The notes below the pieces were generated by a model. That model saw only the letters and a list, made by a program, of their open reading frames with translations, was not told the DNA's origin and made no database searches. Of a DNA stretch of 64,000 nucleotides, positions 45,001 to 53,511 are shown one piece after another (positions within the stretch are counted from its first letter, which is position 1; each line of letters opens with the position of its first letter). The stretch comes from Anaerobacillus alkaliphilus (lineage in GTDB: Bacteria; Bacillota; Bacilli; Bacillales; Anaerobacillaceae). A program made the position numbers and the translations under genes. The stretch spans positions 558,001-622,000 of the forward strand of contig NZ_QOUX01000046.1 in assembly GCF_004116265.1 (NCBI RefSeq). The letters run 5' to 3'.

Positions 45001-45248
45001 GGCTTTTCTTTTTGAATGATTTTTTCAACACTTTCTACCGTCAACGGTTCAAAGTAAACAACATCAGCACACGCTTTATCCGTCATGACAGTTGCGGGAT
45101 TATTATTAATAAGGACCACTTCACAACCCTCTTCTTTTAACGCAAGGCAAGCTTGGGTTCCCGCATAATCAAATTCAGCCGCCTGCCCAATCACTATTGG
45201 GCCAGAGCCGATGACTAATATCTTGTTAATGTCTTGACGCTTAGGCAT
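42063..45248 (-). CDS. carB: Carbamoyl-phosphate synthase large subunit, arginine-specific
   Basis: 1061 aa with two ATP-grasp halves, each starting with the nucleotide motif IGSGPI(V/R)IGQ (near residues 13 and 567), and a C-terminal regulatory domain. It makes carbamoyl phosphate from ammonia delivered by CarA. Its location in the arg operon identifies the arginine-dedicated enzyme, as opposed to the pyrimidine PyrAB. Overlaps carA by 8 bp. Confidence 0.96.
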   Translation of the reverse strand: MPKRQDINKILVIGSGPIVIGQAAEFDYAGTQACLALKEEGCEVVLINNNPATVMTDKACADVVYFEPLTVESVEKIIQKEKPDGILATLGGQTGLNLALSLHSQGILDKYNVPLLGTPIESIMKGEDREEFRALMHELDEPVPDSEIVESVEAALQFAEQVGFPIIVRPAYTLGGAGGGIVDDEDSLKKIVKGGLTASPIHQCLIEKSIAGFKEIEYEVMRDSNDTCITVCNMENIDPVGIHTGDSIVVAPSQTLSDVEYQMLRSVSVKIIRALGIVGGCNIQFALDPYSKQYYLIEVNPRVSRSSALASKATGYPIARIAAKLSLGYQLHELINPVTGHTYASFEPALDYCVVKFPRWPFDKFTQANRKLGTQMKATGEVMAIERNLESAFQKAVRSLDIKGIIGLELSVVRELSDNDLWQSVKEADDLRFFAIIELLRRKTSVEEIHLATKINYFYLDSWKFLVDQENKAKRLSFQTVTNEELRQFKIHGFSDEWLAHVWNVGKEDLRRKRHQYNIYPSYKMVDTCAGEFVAKTSYYYSSWTGEQDVDTHTTKKKIVIIGSGPIRIGQGIEFDYCSVHGVLALKQQNYEAILINNNPETVSTDYEIADRLYFEPLTTEDVLNIIELEKPEGVIVQFGGQTAISLVKNLEEAGVLLLGTNHDTIDKLEDRDRFYKFMKEVNVPHIPGVTAFDEEDLLLKANSIGFPILIRPSYVIGGQGMMVFHTKADLTNYLSDKFSKVGFPILLDAFYPGMEIEVDALTDGENVVVPGMFQHIERAGVHSGDSISVIPPLTVSEVHKQEVIDYTKRIARGMDFKGVFNIQFVIYQNKIFVLEVNPRASRTVPILSKVTGMNMISLTVSLLMNGSLTDYVETLDYQVEPPYFTVKAPIFSYSKLPDVDPKLEAEMKSTGELIAISENLDEAFRKAFIWGERDIPELFKRRGSIFCDIEQIQKSEFAPLKEVLEQLNYKLVTEEIIKFEDWVNDENSVCYLCVESIKENTKTRRIEALKNRLPVVTELSTFSYMVRSLSQPDYKVNSIEYWLGKYETKKDSLVGTRKSK

Positions 45249-46320
45249 ATGCTTTTTCTCTCCTCTTGCTACTCATGTCCGTTAGAAAGTGTAAAAAGAT
45301 CTCTTCTGAATCTGAAGGTCCTGGATGGGCCTCTGGATGAAACTGTACTGATGTGATTGGGTACTGTTTATGTGACATACCTTCAATCGATCGATCGTTA
45401 ATATTTATATAACGTGGGATAAACCCTGTCTGTTTTAAACTTTCGTCAGTAACGAAGTAACTATGGTTTTGAGAAGTAATGTAGACTTTCTTTGTAAATA
45501 GGTCTTGAACTGGTTGGTTTGCGCCTCTATGTCCAAACCGTAGTTTCTCCGTATTCCCACCAAACGCTAACGCTAACAATTGATGACCCAAACATATTCC
45601 CATCGTAGGATACATTGTTGCTAACCTCTTGATTTGTGGTGCCAAATGTAACAATTTCTTTGGATTACCTGGTCCATTAGATAACAAAATTCCATCTGGT
45701 TGAAGACTCTGAATTGTTTTTTCATCTGTATCAAAAGGAACAACAGTTACTTTACAACCCAATTGAACTAAATTGGATAGAATTGATTTTTTATAACCAA
45801 AATCAATCATGACAACATGATATTCTCCATCACCGTACGTTTCCATTTCTGTAATTGAAACCTCTTCGACAAGATTTCTTGTTTCAATTCCTTGTTTTGT
45901 ACTAAAATCAACCGTCTCCAAATTGGTTGTAATGATTGCGCCCATATCACCTAATTCACGAATCCTTTTTACAACCGCTCTTGTATCAACTCCTACTAAT
46001 ATCGGAATAGAGTGCTTTTTTGCATATTCAGTTAACGGCTGCTTCGCTTCGTAATGGTAGCCTTGATTCCTACATCCTTGCATAATTAATGCTGAAGCTT
46101 GAGGGATTTTACTTTCTTGATCGCTCCCGTTAATTCCATAATTACCGATCAGAGGGTACGTAAATACAACAATCTGTCCTTTAAAAGAAGGATCAGTAAT
46201 CACTTCTTCATATCCGGTCATGCCAGTAAAAAAAACTGCCTCACCATAAACCTCTTGGTCATTCCCTAATAACTCACCTTCAAAGAATTCACCTGTTGAT
46301 AAAACGATATATCCCTTCAC
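45241..46320 (-). CDS. carA: Carbamoyl-phosphate synthase small (glutaminase) subunit
   Basis: 359 aa. Class I glutamine amidotransferase with nucleophile Cys in MGICLGHQLLALAFGG (about residue 243) and catalytic His-Glu in SVQFHPEAHPGP. It releases ammonia from glutamine for CarB. Start MKGYIVLSTGEFFEGELLG is typical. Located between argD and carB. Confidence 0.96.
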   Translation of the reverse strand: MKGYIVLSTGEFFEGELLGNDQEVYGEAVFFTGMTGYEEVITDPSFKGQIVVFTYPLIGNYGINGSDQESKIPQASALIMQGCRNQGYHYEAKQPLTEYAKKHSIPILVGVDTRAVVKRIRELGDMGAIITTNLETVDFSTKQGIETRNLVEEVSITEMETYGDGEYHVVMIDFGYKKSILSNLVQLGCKVTVVPFDTDEKTIQSLQPDGILLSNGPGNPKKLLHLAPQIKRLATMYPTMGICLGHQLLALAFGGNTEKLRFGHRGANQPVQDLFTKKVYITSQNHSYFVTDESLKQTGFIPRYININDRSIEGMSHKQYPITSVQFHPEAHPGPSDSEEIFLHFLTDMSSKRREKAYA

Positions 46321-46405
46321 ATTACTTTCTCCTCTCTGCTCACCAACGAATAATAATTACAACACATTGAATTTTTATTCATCTGTAGGTAAAAAAAATG
46401 ATCTA

Positions 46406-47554
46406 TTATACTGGTATTTTATTTAATTCTAAAGCAATTAAACTAATAGCCTGATCTAGTTCTTCATAAGAAACAGTTAATGGTGGTAGTAGACGTAAGA
46501 CATTTGGTCCTGCATTTAATACAAGTAAACCATTATTTCTTAATGATCCAATAATCGGAGTAACATCCTGATTACATTCAATTCCTATCATTAAACCTTT
46601 TCCACGAATTTCTTTAACCATAGTTGTTGAATTAAGCTTTTCAGTTAGTTTTAAAAAGAAGTAACTACCCTTTTCCTCTACTACTTGCAAGAATTCGTGA
46701 TTAAATATCGTTTCAAGAGTTGCTTTTGCTGCAGCCATAGCCAAAGGGTTGCCTCCAAATGTTGATCCATGACTCCCTGGGCCAAAAGCTTCAACTAAAT
46801 GCGCTTTGCCGATCAGCCCTCCAACTGGGAATCCATTTCCCAAACCCTTAGCCACAGTGATAATATCAGGTGATAGAGGATAATGTTGGTAACCAAATGC
46901 CTTACCAGTTCTCCCAATTCCAGTTTGAACCTCATCGACAACTACTAACAGATTGTATGTTTCTTTTAATTGATTTATCGTTTCAATAAACTGAACGCTA
47001 GCTTCATGGACTCCACCTTCACCTTGAATAACTTCAAGGAAAATTGCGGCTACGTCTTCGTCTACAGCGTTTATTAGGGAGTTGCAATCGTTATAAGGTA
47101 CATATACGAAGCCTTCTAATAAAGGACCAAATCCAAGGTGGATTTTTTCTTGACCTGTTGCCGAAAGACTTCCCATTGTTCTGCCATGGAATGATTGATA
47201 AAATGTAATAATTTTCTTTTTACTTGTTGCTTTTCTAACTAGCTTAATAGCAGCTTCGTTTGCCTCTGTACCGCTATTGCAAAAAAATACAGCATCACCA
47301 CTAGAATGGGAGACTAATAACTCACTAACCTCTTCTTGCCCTTCAACATGAAACAAATTAGAGACATGAAGAACTTTATCTAGCTGTGTTTTAATTGCTT
47401 CGTTTACATATGGGTGGCAGTGTCCTAGGTTACAGACAGCAATACCAGCAACAAAATCTAAATATTTCTTTCCTTGATCGTCAATAAGGGTTAAACCACT
47501 TGCTTCTTTCACTTTAATTGGCCATTTATTATAGGTAGGGAATAAATTACTCAT
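46406..47554 (-). CDS. argD: Acetylornithine aminotransferase
   Basis: Class III PLP-dependent aminotransferase, 382 aa. PLP-phosphate region FCNSGTEANEAAIKLVR, Asp of VVVDEVQTGIGRTG, Schiff-base Lys in DIITVAKGLGNGFPVGG, and HGSTFGGNPLAMAA. It converts N-acetylglutamate semialdehyde to N-acetylornithine. Separated from argB by 119 bp containing an AT-rich repeat. Confidence 0.96.
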   Translation of the reverse strand: MSNLFPTYNKWPIKVKEASGLTLIDDQGKKYLDFVAGIAVCNLGHCHPYVNEAIKTQLDKVLHVSNLFHVEGQEEVSELLVSHSSGDAVFFCNSGTEANEAAIKLVRKATSKKKIITFYQSFHGRTMGSLSATGQEKIHLGFGPLLEGFVYVPYNDCNSLINAVDEDVAAIFLEVIQGEGGVHEASVQFIETINQLKETYNLLVVVDEVQTGIGRTGKAFGYQHYPLSPDIITVAKGLGNGFPVGGLIGKAHLVEAFGPGSHGSTFGGNPLAMAAAKATLETIFNHEFLQVVEEKGSYFFLKLTEKLNSTTMVKEIRGKGLMIGIECNQDVTPIIGSLRNNGLLVLNAGPNVLRLLPPLTVSYEELDQAISLIALELNKIPV

Positions 47555-47565
47555 GAGAACACCCG

Positions 47566-47672
47566 CTTTTTTTAATTGTCAATTGTCAATTTTGAATTGT
47601 CTCTCGCAAAGCTTCGAAGTCTTTCTTTCTAGTAGTAATTCATAATTCATAATTCTCAATTCTTAATTCATA
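47566..47672 (-). repeat. AT-rich degenerate heptamer repeat (copy B)
   Basis: Runs of AATTGTC/AATTATG/AATTCTC-type heptamers flank a core with CTTCGAAG. It resembles the sequence after trpS (10491-10546) in inverse orientation. It lies inside the arg operon between argB and argD without disrupting either gene. Confidence 0.5.
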
Positions 47673-47673
47673 A

Positions 47674-48456
47674 TTAGTTCTTTATCAATTCTTTTGATCT
47701 AACAATTTTTGTTCCTACTAGTTCTCCATTGGCCATTAGGTCTCCACCTTTGCCATTAATAATATAAACTTCCTCTATATTACCTTGGAGACATTGTATA
47801 GCAGCTTTTACTTTTGGGATCATCCCACCATATATGGTCCCGTCGTTTATCATCTCTTCAATCTCTGAAACTGTTACAAGTTTCTGTAACTCTTGATTTT
47901 TTAATATTCCAGGGACATCCGTTACAAAGACCATTTTCCTTGCCTGAATACTTTCTGCAACGGCGCCAGCTGCTGTGTCGGCATTTATATTATAATGGTT
48001 CCCTTCTTCATCCATTCCAATTGGAGCGATAACTGGAACGAGATCCATATCAATTATCTTGGTTAAAAACTCACCATTTACTTTTGTCACTTGGCCAACA
48101 TACCCAAGTTCCTCTATATTTATTGGTGCTGCCTCTAGCAACCCACCATCACAACCAGATATACCAATACTGGTTAGACCTGCTTTTTGAAGACTTGTTA
48201 CGATTGATTTGTTCACTTTTCCTGTAAGTACCATTTCAGCAACTTCTAAAACCTCTACATTTGTTTTACGGAGCCCATTAACAAACTCACTTGAAACTTT
48301 CAATCGTTCTAACAAACTATTAATTTCAGGCCCACCACCATGGACGATGATGGGTGTCATTTCTAAATCCTTTAACGACTTCATGCTAGAAAAAAATTGT
48401 TCAGATAATTCCTTTAAGGTGCTACCGCCACATTTGACAACGATACAATCGTTCAT
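47674..48456 (-). CDS. argB: Acetylglutamate kinase
   Basis: Amino-acid-kinase fold, 260 aa. ATP-binding Gly/Lys motif VVKCGGSTLKEL, substrate loop IVHGGGPEINSLL, and GGMIPKVKAAIQ. Phosphorylates N-acetylglutamate, the second step of the acetyl cycle. Starts 17 bp after argJ. Confidence 0.96.
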   Translation of the reverse strand: MNDCIVVKCGGSTLKELSEQFFSSMKSLKDLEMTPIIVHGGGPEINSLLERLKVSSEFVNGLRKTNVEVLEVAEMVLTGKVNKSIVTSLQKAGLTSIGISGCDGGLLEAAPINIEELGYVGQVTKVNGEFLTKIIDMDLVPVIAPIGMDEEGNHYNINADTAAGAVAESIQARKMVFVTDVPGILKNQELQKLVTVSEIEEMINDGTIYGGMIPKVKAAIQCLQGNIEEVYIINGKGGDLMANGELVGTKIVRSKELIKN

Positions 48457-48473
48457 TGATCTGCTCCCCTTTT

Positions 48474-49712
48474 TTACGTTCGATAGCCTGCATTAATTCT
48501 TACGTAATCATATGTTAAATCACAGCCCCAAGCTTTTCCGTAACCATCACCTAAATGTAAATCTACATAAATCAGAATATTTTCTGTTCCTAGATATTGT
48601 GTTGCTTCCTCCTCCGAGAAAGGAATTGGCATGCCATTTTTTAGTGTTTGGATATTCCCAATGGAAATATCAATTGTATCTGGATTAATTTCGGCACCAC
48701 TGTATCCTGTTGCACAAATAATTCGTCCCCAGTTTGCATCTGTACCATAGATTGCTGACTTTACAAGATCAGAACCTACAATTGCCTTCGCTACCTTTCC
48801 AGCATCTTCGTCGTTCATAGCACCTTTTACTTGAACTTCAATCAGCTTTGTCGCACCTTCCCCATCGCGCGCAATCTTCTTGGCAAGGTGCTCACATGTC
48901 ATTTGCAGGCCTGAAACAAATTGGTCCCACTCAGGATGCTCATCGGTTAGTGACTCATTATTAGCTAAACCACTTGCCATTACTACGACTGTATCATTTG
49001 TAGATGTATCGCCATCCACAGTAATTCGATTGAATGTTAAATCTATAACATGACTAAGTGCTTTTTGTAGCCATACAGGCTCAATATTTGCATCTGTTGT
49101 AATAAAAGCAAGCATTGTCGCCATATTCGGATGGATCATTCCTGACCCTTTTGCAGCACCGCCAAATGTAATAGTCTTGCCATTAATCGTTGTTTGGAAG
49201 CATGCTCTTTTGTTAATTGTATCTGTTGTTAAAATCGCTTCATTAAATCGCTCAGCTGCATCAAATTTCACTTGAGTTAATGCCTTTATTTTCTTGATCC
49301 CATTAACAATTTTTTCAATTTGAAGAAATTCTCCAATAACACCGGTTGAAGAGACTGCAACGTAACGTTCAGGAATATCAAAAACCTCCGCAGTTGCTTG
49401 CCTCATTGTAAAGGCATCTTCAACTCCTTTAGTGCCTGTGCATGCATTTGCATTACCACTATTAACGATGATTGCTTGAAGTTTGCCTTCCTTTGAAATA
49501 CTATCTTTTGTTACTTTAATGGGTGCTGCTTGCACCTTATTCAATGTATAAACGGCAGCACTACTTGCCGGAACTTCACAATAAATCACACCTAAATCTA
49601 AACGATACCTTTTTACACCTGTATGAATTCCTGCAGCACAAAATCCTTTAGGAGTAACAATACTCCCTGCTTCAACAGGAGTAATTGAATTATTTTTTAT
49701 CACTGTATCCAA
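48474..49712 (-). CDS. argJ: Bifunctional ornithine acetyltransferase / N-acetylglutamate synthase
   Basis: Ntn-fold enzyme that recycles acetyl groups from acetylornithine to glutamate. The self-cleavage site is the Thr in [16 protein letters not shown], which yields alpha and beta chains. The ATG at 49781 would overlap argC by 44 bp and add non-conserved residues. The TTG at 49712 (GAGGTG upstream, 412 aa) or the GTG at 49703 is more plausible, and 412 aa agrees with the family. Confidence 0.93.
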   Translation of the reverse strand: MDTVIKNNSITPVEAGSIVTPKGFCAAGIHTGVKRYRLDLGVIYCEVPASSAAVYTLNKVQAAPIKVTKDSISKEGKLQAIIVNSGNANACTGTKGVEDAFTMRQATAEVFDIPERYVAVSSTGVIGEFLQIEKIVNGIKKIKALTQVKFDAAERFNEAILTTDTINKRACFQTTINGKTITFGGAAKGSGMIHPNMATMLAFITTDANIEPVWLQKALSHVIDLTFNRITVDGDTSTNDTVVVMASGLANNESLTDEHPEWDQFVSGLQMTCEHLAKKIARDGEGATKLIEVQVKGAMNDEDAGKVAKAIVGSDLVKSAIYGTDANWGRIICATGYSGAEINPDTIDISIGNIQTLKNGMPIPFSEEEATQYLGTENILIYVDLHLGDGYGKAWGCDLTYDYVRINAGYRT

Positions 49713-49737
49713 CCTCTTCACCTCATTATTTTTTTGC

Positions 49738-50775
49738 CTATGGAAAAATTGGCGCCCCGAGTAGACCCGTTCCTTCATCAATTCCGTGCATAACGTTTAA
49801 GTTTTGAACTGCCTGACCAGCAGCCCCTTTCATTAAATTATCGATGACAGAAACAATTGTTATCCAGCCAGTTCGTTCATCAAAAGTAATTCCAATATCA
49901 CAGAAATTCGACCCATACACTTCTTTTGTTGCTGGGTATTCTCCTTCTTTCCGTACTCGTACGAAACGATCATTTTCATAGTACTGCTGATATAAATTTC
50001 GAAGCAATTTCTCACTTACGGAAGCGAGGGGTTGACAATAGATTGTTGACATAATCCCTCGTGTCATTGGTACTAAGTGAGTATTGAACTTAATTGGCCC
50101 TAATTGATTATTGGCAGTTTTTAAAGCCACCTCTATTTCAGGAATATGTTGATGCTCATTGACTTTATAAATCTTAAAGTTTTCATTCACTTCACAGTAA
50201 CTCGTTCCTAGACTTGCTTTCCGACCTGCACCTGACACCCCTGATTTGGCATCAATGATTACTGAGTTTGCCTCAACAGCAATATTTTTTAAAAGTGGAT
50301 AAAGGCCAAGTATTGTTGCTGTAGGATAGCAGCCTGGATTTGCTATTAAACTAGCATTCTTTACTTTTTCTCGATTAAGTTCAGTTAAACCATAAACGGC
50401 TTTCTCAAGTACTTCGTTTGCTGCTGACGTTTTCTTATACCACTTTTCATATACATTTGGATCTTTAAAGCGTAAATCTCCAGATAAATCAATAACCTTC
50501 ACACCATTCTCTATAAAGGCAGGTGTAATTTCCGTTGAAATTCCTGAAGGTGTTGCCATGAAGACAACGTCTGCATTTTTAGATATTTGCTCTATATTAA
50601 TCGATTGTAGTGATTGATTTGTAATATTCGTCAATTGTGGATAGCTTTCAGAAATGGCCACTCCAGATTGGGAAGAAGAGTGGAGTGTGAATTCTTCAAC
50701 ATATTTATGTTGGTGTAGAAGCCTAATTAACTCTGCCCCTCCATAACCAGTAGCCCCAATAATAGCTGCTTTCAT
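49738..50775 (-). CDS. argC: N-acetyl-gamma-glutamyl-phosphate reductase
   Basis: 345 aa. NADP-binding [18 protein letters not shown], catalytic Cys in [14 protein letters not shown] (about residue 148) and the HQHIPEIE substrate motif. First gene of the arginine operon, with promoter and ArgR-type boxes directly upstream. Confidence 0.97.
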   Translation of the reverse strand: MKAAIIGATGYGGAELIRLLHQHKYVEEFTLHSSSQSGVAISESYPQLTNITNQSLQSINIEQISKNADVVFMATPSGISTEITPAFIENGVKVIDLSGDLRFKDPNVYEKWYKKTSAANEVLEKAVYGLTELNREKVKNASLIANPGCYPTATILGLYPLLKNIAVEANSVIIDAKSGVSGAGRKASLGTSYCEVNENFKIYKVNEHQHIPEIEVALKTANNQLGPIKFNTHLVPMTRGIMSTIYCQPLASVSEKLLRNLYQQYYENDRFVRVRKEGEYPATKEVYGSNFCDIGITFDERTGWITIVSVIDNLMKGAAGQAVQNLNVMHGIDEGTGLLGAPIFP

Positions 50776-50828
50776 ATTTTCTCCTCATTTCCCTTGTTAT
50801 TTCATGTAACAATCTTATGATGTTTTTT

Positions 50829-50872
50829 ATTATATGTGTGAATAAAAATAAAATCAACTGTATTTTTATTTT
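50829..50872 (-). promoter_or_regulatory. argC promoter with two ARG boxes
   Basis: Minus strand TTGATT (50852-50857), 17 bp, TATAAT (50829-50834). TGTGAATAAAAATAAAAT (about 50837-50854) and the inverse-oriented AATAAAAATACAGTT (about 50856-50870) resemble the B. subtilis ARG box CATGAATAAAAATKCAAK. A repressor here would cover the -35/-10 spacer, as expected for AhrC/ArgR. Confidence 0.65.
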
Positions 50873-50993
50873 TTTCTCAATTTTTAATAACAACTAAACA
50901 CTACTAATAGTAAAGGTTAACAAAAATGAGACTTCACCTTTCTTTATTTTTATACATTTACACTGATTTTAAAAATAATAAAAAAGAGCTATG

Positions 50994-51008
50994 TGATAAT
51001 CGTTATCA
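50994..51008 (+). promoter_or_regulatory. Fur-like 7-1-7 box
   Basis: TGATAAT-C-GTTATCA matches the Fur-type 7-1-7 palindrome with one mismatch. It lies just upstream of the Fnr box in front of the DUF2249 operon, suggesting combined iron and oxygen control. Motif match only. Confidence 0.4.
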
Positions 51009-51010
51009 TT

Positions 51011-51053
51011 TGTGATAACTGTCACTTACTATCCTTAAAAATAACTCTATAAT
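51011..51053 (+). promoter_or_regulatory. Fnr-activated promoter of the DUF2249 operon
   Basis: TGTGA-TAACTG-TCACT (51011-51026), 9 of 10, with perfect TATAAT at 51048-51053, exactly where a box at -41.5 requires it. Predicted start near 51060. Confidence 0.75.
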
Positions 51054-51090
51054 GAAGGAAATAACATCAATATAAGGAGATGAATTTGCA

Positions 51091-51636
51091 ATGAATGGAA
51101 AAATAGTAGTATTAGATGTACGTGAAGACTTAAAAAACAAGCTTGAACCATTTCAAAAAATTATGACAACGGTTAAAACTTTAGAAAAAAGTGATATCTT
51201 TGTCCTTCACTCGACGATTAAACCTACACCTCTTATGACACTACTTAAAACGAGAGGGTATGAAAATCTTGTTGAGAAAAGAGCTGATGATCATTTTATT
51301 ACAACTTTTAAAAAGAAAAAACGTAGCTTACTATTTTGGAAGAATAAACACGAAAACATAGATAGACCCAATTGTCCACAGCAAGATATACCATCAGTTG
51401 GACAAGATGACACAAACAGCTATTATTTGGATAACCGAGGACTTGAACCGCCACAACCAATGGTCCGCACTTTAGCGAGGCTAACATCTATGAAAAATGG
51501 TGAGGTGTTAACAATTCGAAATGATCGTCTACCTGCATTTCTAATTGAGGAATTAAACCAACTAGGCTATGAGTATAAGCCAATAGAAATGGAAGATGGA
51601 TCGGTAGAGGTTGTAATTACGAAAAATGGAGGTTAG
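51091..51636 (+). CDS. Double DUF2249 (TusA/SirA-like fold) protein
   Basis: 181 aa. The first domain (residues 1-75) begins VVLDVREDLKNKLEPFQKIM. A Lys-rich linker follows, and then a second domain (about 110-181) with YLDNRGLEPPQPMVRTLARL, a TusA-like entry motif lacking the usual sulfur-carrying Cys-Pro (here PPQPM). DUF2249 genes frequently accompany nitrogen-oxide and anaerobic respiratory genes. First gene of an Fnr-controlled three-gene operon. Molecular role unknown. Confidence 0.75.
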   Translation: MNGKIVVLDVREDLKNKLEPFQKIMTTVKTLEKSDIFVLHSTIKPTPLMTLLKTRGYENLVEKRADDHFITTFKKKKRSLLFWKNKHENIDRPNCPQQDIPSVGQDDTNSYYLDNRGLEPPQPMVRTLARLTSMKNGEVLTIRNDRLPAFLIEELNQLGYEYKPIEMEDGSVEVVITKNGG

Positions 51637-51638
51637 TG

Positions 51639-52922
51639 ATGAATATAACCACTGGAACTCTAGTTGGGAAAGACCAAACGAAGTCAAACTTTTACCTACC
51701 ATTCTCGTTCATCATTACCTCCTTTCTTTCCTTATTTGTATTTTCAATATTTTTGATTGTTGGTGGTCCCCTTTTTGAAGGTGCTACGATTAGGTCAGCA
51801 GTAGGAATTGGTGCTGTTCATTTATTCATTTTAGGTTTTGCAACAACTCTTGCCATGGGTGCAGTTTATCAACTAGTCCCGGTTGTGACAAACGAAACAC
51901 TTTATAGCATTCGTCTTGGAGTTTTACACTATTTTTTATTTACGACAGGTTCAATTGGTATCTTAATTGGTTTCTTTCAGTTTCATCCACTTATCATTAT
52001 TGGTTCTTCAATTCTAGCTGTTACTGGTGTTGTGATCTTTCTTGCTAATATTTTTCTAACGATAAAAAAAGCGAATGCATTTACTAGTATTTTGTTTGCA
52101 ACGATTAGCTCGTTTGTCTATTTACTTTTAACTGTCGTCAGTGGACTATTAATGGGGGTCAATTTCGCATTTAGTCTATTCCTAACACACCACTCAAGCT
52201 TATTAGCAACTCATATTTGGTTTGGTTTTGTCGGGTGGTTCTTGTTTCTAATTGTCGGTTTTAGCTTTAAGATGCTCCCAATGTTTTATTTAGCTCACGG
52301 GTACCCGATTAAATTGCAAAAATGGATATTAATAGTTTTACACCTAAGTCTAGTAGTCATTACCGTAAACTTTTTTCTCCAGCTAGGTTTTGTTGTACTC
52401 ATATGTGGACTAGGTCTTTTCTTAATAGCACTTGGTTTGTATCGATTTCACATTTACCAAATTCAACAAAAAAAGTTTAAAAGAAATCCAGGGAAAGGAA
52501 TTACATTAACGGTTTATGCGTTAGATGCATTTATTTTATTTGTCGTTATTTCAATAGGAGCACTGTTTTTCAAACCAAGCTTGTTTCAGTCATTATCATT
52601 TTTAACTGCCATAAGTGTTCTTTATTTATTTGGGTGGGTTGGAGTAACAATCCTAGGTTATTTATCTAAGATTGTTCCGTTTTTGTGGTGGACATTCTGC
52701 TTTGGTGAGCGGGTAGGCAAGGAAGATGTACCTTCCTTGCATCAGATGATTGATGAACAAATCATTTTTTACAGACTTTTATTTCTAAGTATTATGGTTA
52801 TTCTTTTAGCGAGCAGCATTTACTTTCAACTACCTATGCTAGCTTTCATATCTCAAGTTTGTCTTGGACTATGTATCATTTTTTACTTCGCACACATTTT
52901 AAAGGTCTTCACGTATTCTTAA
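51639..52922 (+). CDS. Polytopic membrane protein, NnrS / haem-copper-oxidase-like, unassigned
   Basis: 427 aa with about 12 TM helices. Intramembrane His residues lie in GIGAVHLFILGFATTLAMGA, LTHHSSLLATHIWFGF and FYLAHGYPI. This pattern resembles NnrS and cbb3 subunit-I-like proteins, which bind haem and act in nitric-oxide metabolism. The ATG at 51639 with GGAGG is favoured; its codon directly follows the stop of the DUF2249 gene. A role in NO handling during denitrification is inferred from family resemblance and Fnr control. Confidence 0.65.
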   Translation: MNITTGTLVGKDQTKSNFYLPFSFIITSFLSLFVFSIFLIVGGPLFEGATIRSAVGIGAVHLFILGFATTLAMGAVYQLVPVVTNETLYSIRLGVLHYFLFTTGSIGILIGFFQFHPLIIIGSSILAVTGVVIFLANIFLTIKKANAFTSILFATISSFVYLLLTVVSGLLMGVNFAFSLFLTHHSSLLATHIWFGFVGWFLFLIVGFSFKMLPMFYLAHGYPIKLQKWILIVLHLSLVVITVNFFLQLGFVVLICGLGLFLIALGLYRFHIYQIQQKKFKRNPGKGITLTVYALDAFILFVVISIGALFFKPSLFQSLSFLTAISVLYLFGWVGVTILGYLSKIVPFLWWTFCFGERVGKEDVPSLHQMIDEQIIFYRLLFLSIMVILLASSIYFQLPMLAFISQVCLGLCIIFYFAHILKVFTYS

Positions 52923-52940
52923 GGATAAGGAGTGATATCA

Positions 52941-53246
52941 TTGGATTATTTAGTAACAAAAGAGGAAGTGACAAAAGCGCTAAGAAAGGTTATAGACCCT
53001 GAACTTGGTGTTGATGTCGTTGGTCTTGGTCTAATTTATGAAGTTACCATCCAAAATGAAGGCCTTGTATTGATTACAATGACATTAACAACCCCTGGTT
53101 GCCCTTTACATGACACATTGGTGAATGGTGTTAAATCAGCAGTCCAATCTTTACCTACAGTAGAAAAAGTTGATGTAAATTTAGTTTGGGAACCTGAATG
53201 GAGCCCAGAGAAAATGAGTCCAGAAATTCGGAAATTATTCTTTTGA
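52941..53246 (+). CDS. yitW: Metal-sulfur cluster assembly factor (DUF59/YitW-like)
   Basis: 101 aa MIP18/DUF59 domain protein. KVIDPELGVDVVGLGLIYEV and the Cys motif LTTPGCPLHDTLVNGV match SufT/YitW proteins, which support Fe-S cluster maturation. TTG at 52941 with AAGGAG 9 bp upstream is chosen over the GTG at 52932. It follows the membrane protein by 18 bp. Its location near argC parallels B. subtilis yitW, but it now belongs to an Fnr-type operon. Confidence 0.82.
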   Translation: MDYLVTKEEVTKALRKVIDPELGVDVVGLGLIYEVTIQNEGLVLITMTLTTPGCPLHDTLVNGVKSAVQSLPTVEKVDVNLVWEPEWSPEKMSPEIRKLFF

Positions 53247-53254
53247 GTATGAAG

Positions 53255-53279
53255 AAAGCTGCCCTATGGCAGCTTTTTT
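53255..53279 (+). terminator. Terminator of the DUF2249 operon
   Basis: AAGCTGCC / GGCAGCTT stem with 4-nt loop and a run of six T; it overlaps the moaD stop codon. Confidence 0.85.
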
Positions 53280-53511
53280 AGCCTCCACTTACTGGAGGAA
53301 TAAAGGCAACAATATCATTTGCTTTTACAACGTCGGTTTCTTCTACATACTCTTCATTAACAGCCATCATTGCTCGATCAACGGGTAATGTAGGAAATTG
53401 TTTTTTTAAGAATTCCTTCACTTCTAGTGCTGTCATTTCTGTTTGATCAATCGTAAATTCTCTAGTTCCTACAATTTCCTCTAATTCTGCAAAAAATAGT
53501 ACTTTAATCAT
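53278..53511 (-). CDS. moaD: Molybdopterin synthase small subunit (sulfur carrier)
   Basis: 77-aa ubiquitin-fold protein ending in PPVSGG, the Gly-Gly that becomes a thiocarboxylate and donates sulfur to the dithiolene. Starts at the last base of the moaE stop, so the pair is translationally coupled. Supports the molybdoenzyme in the anaerobic island. Confidence 0.93.
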   Translation of the reverse strand: MIKVLFFAELEEIVGTREFTIDQTEMTALEVKEFLKKQFPTLPVDRAMMAVNEEYVEETDVVKANDIVAFIPPVSGG

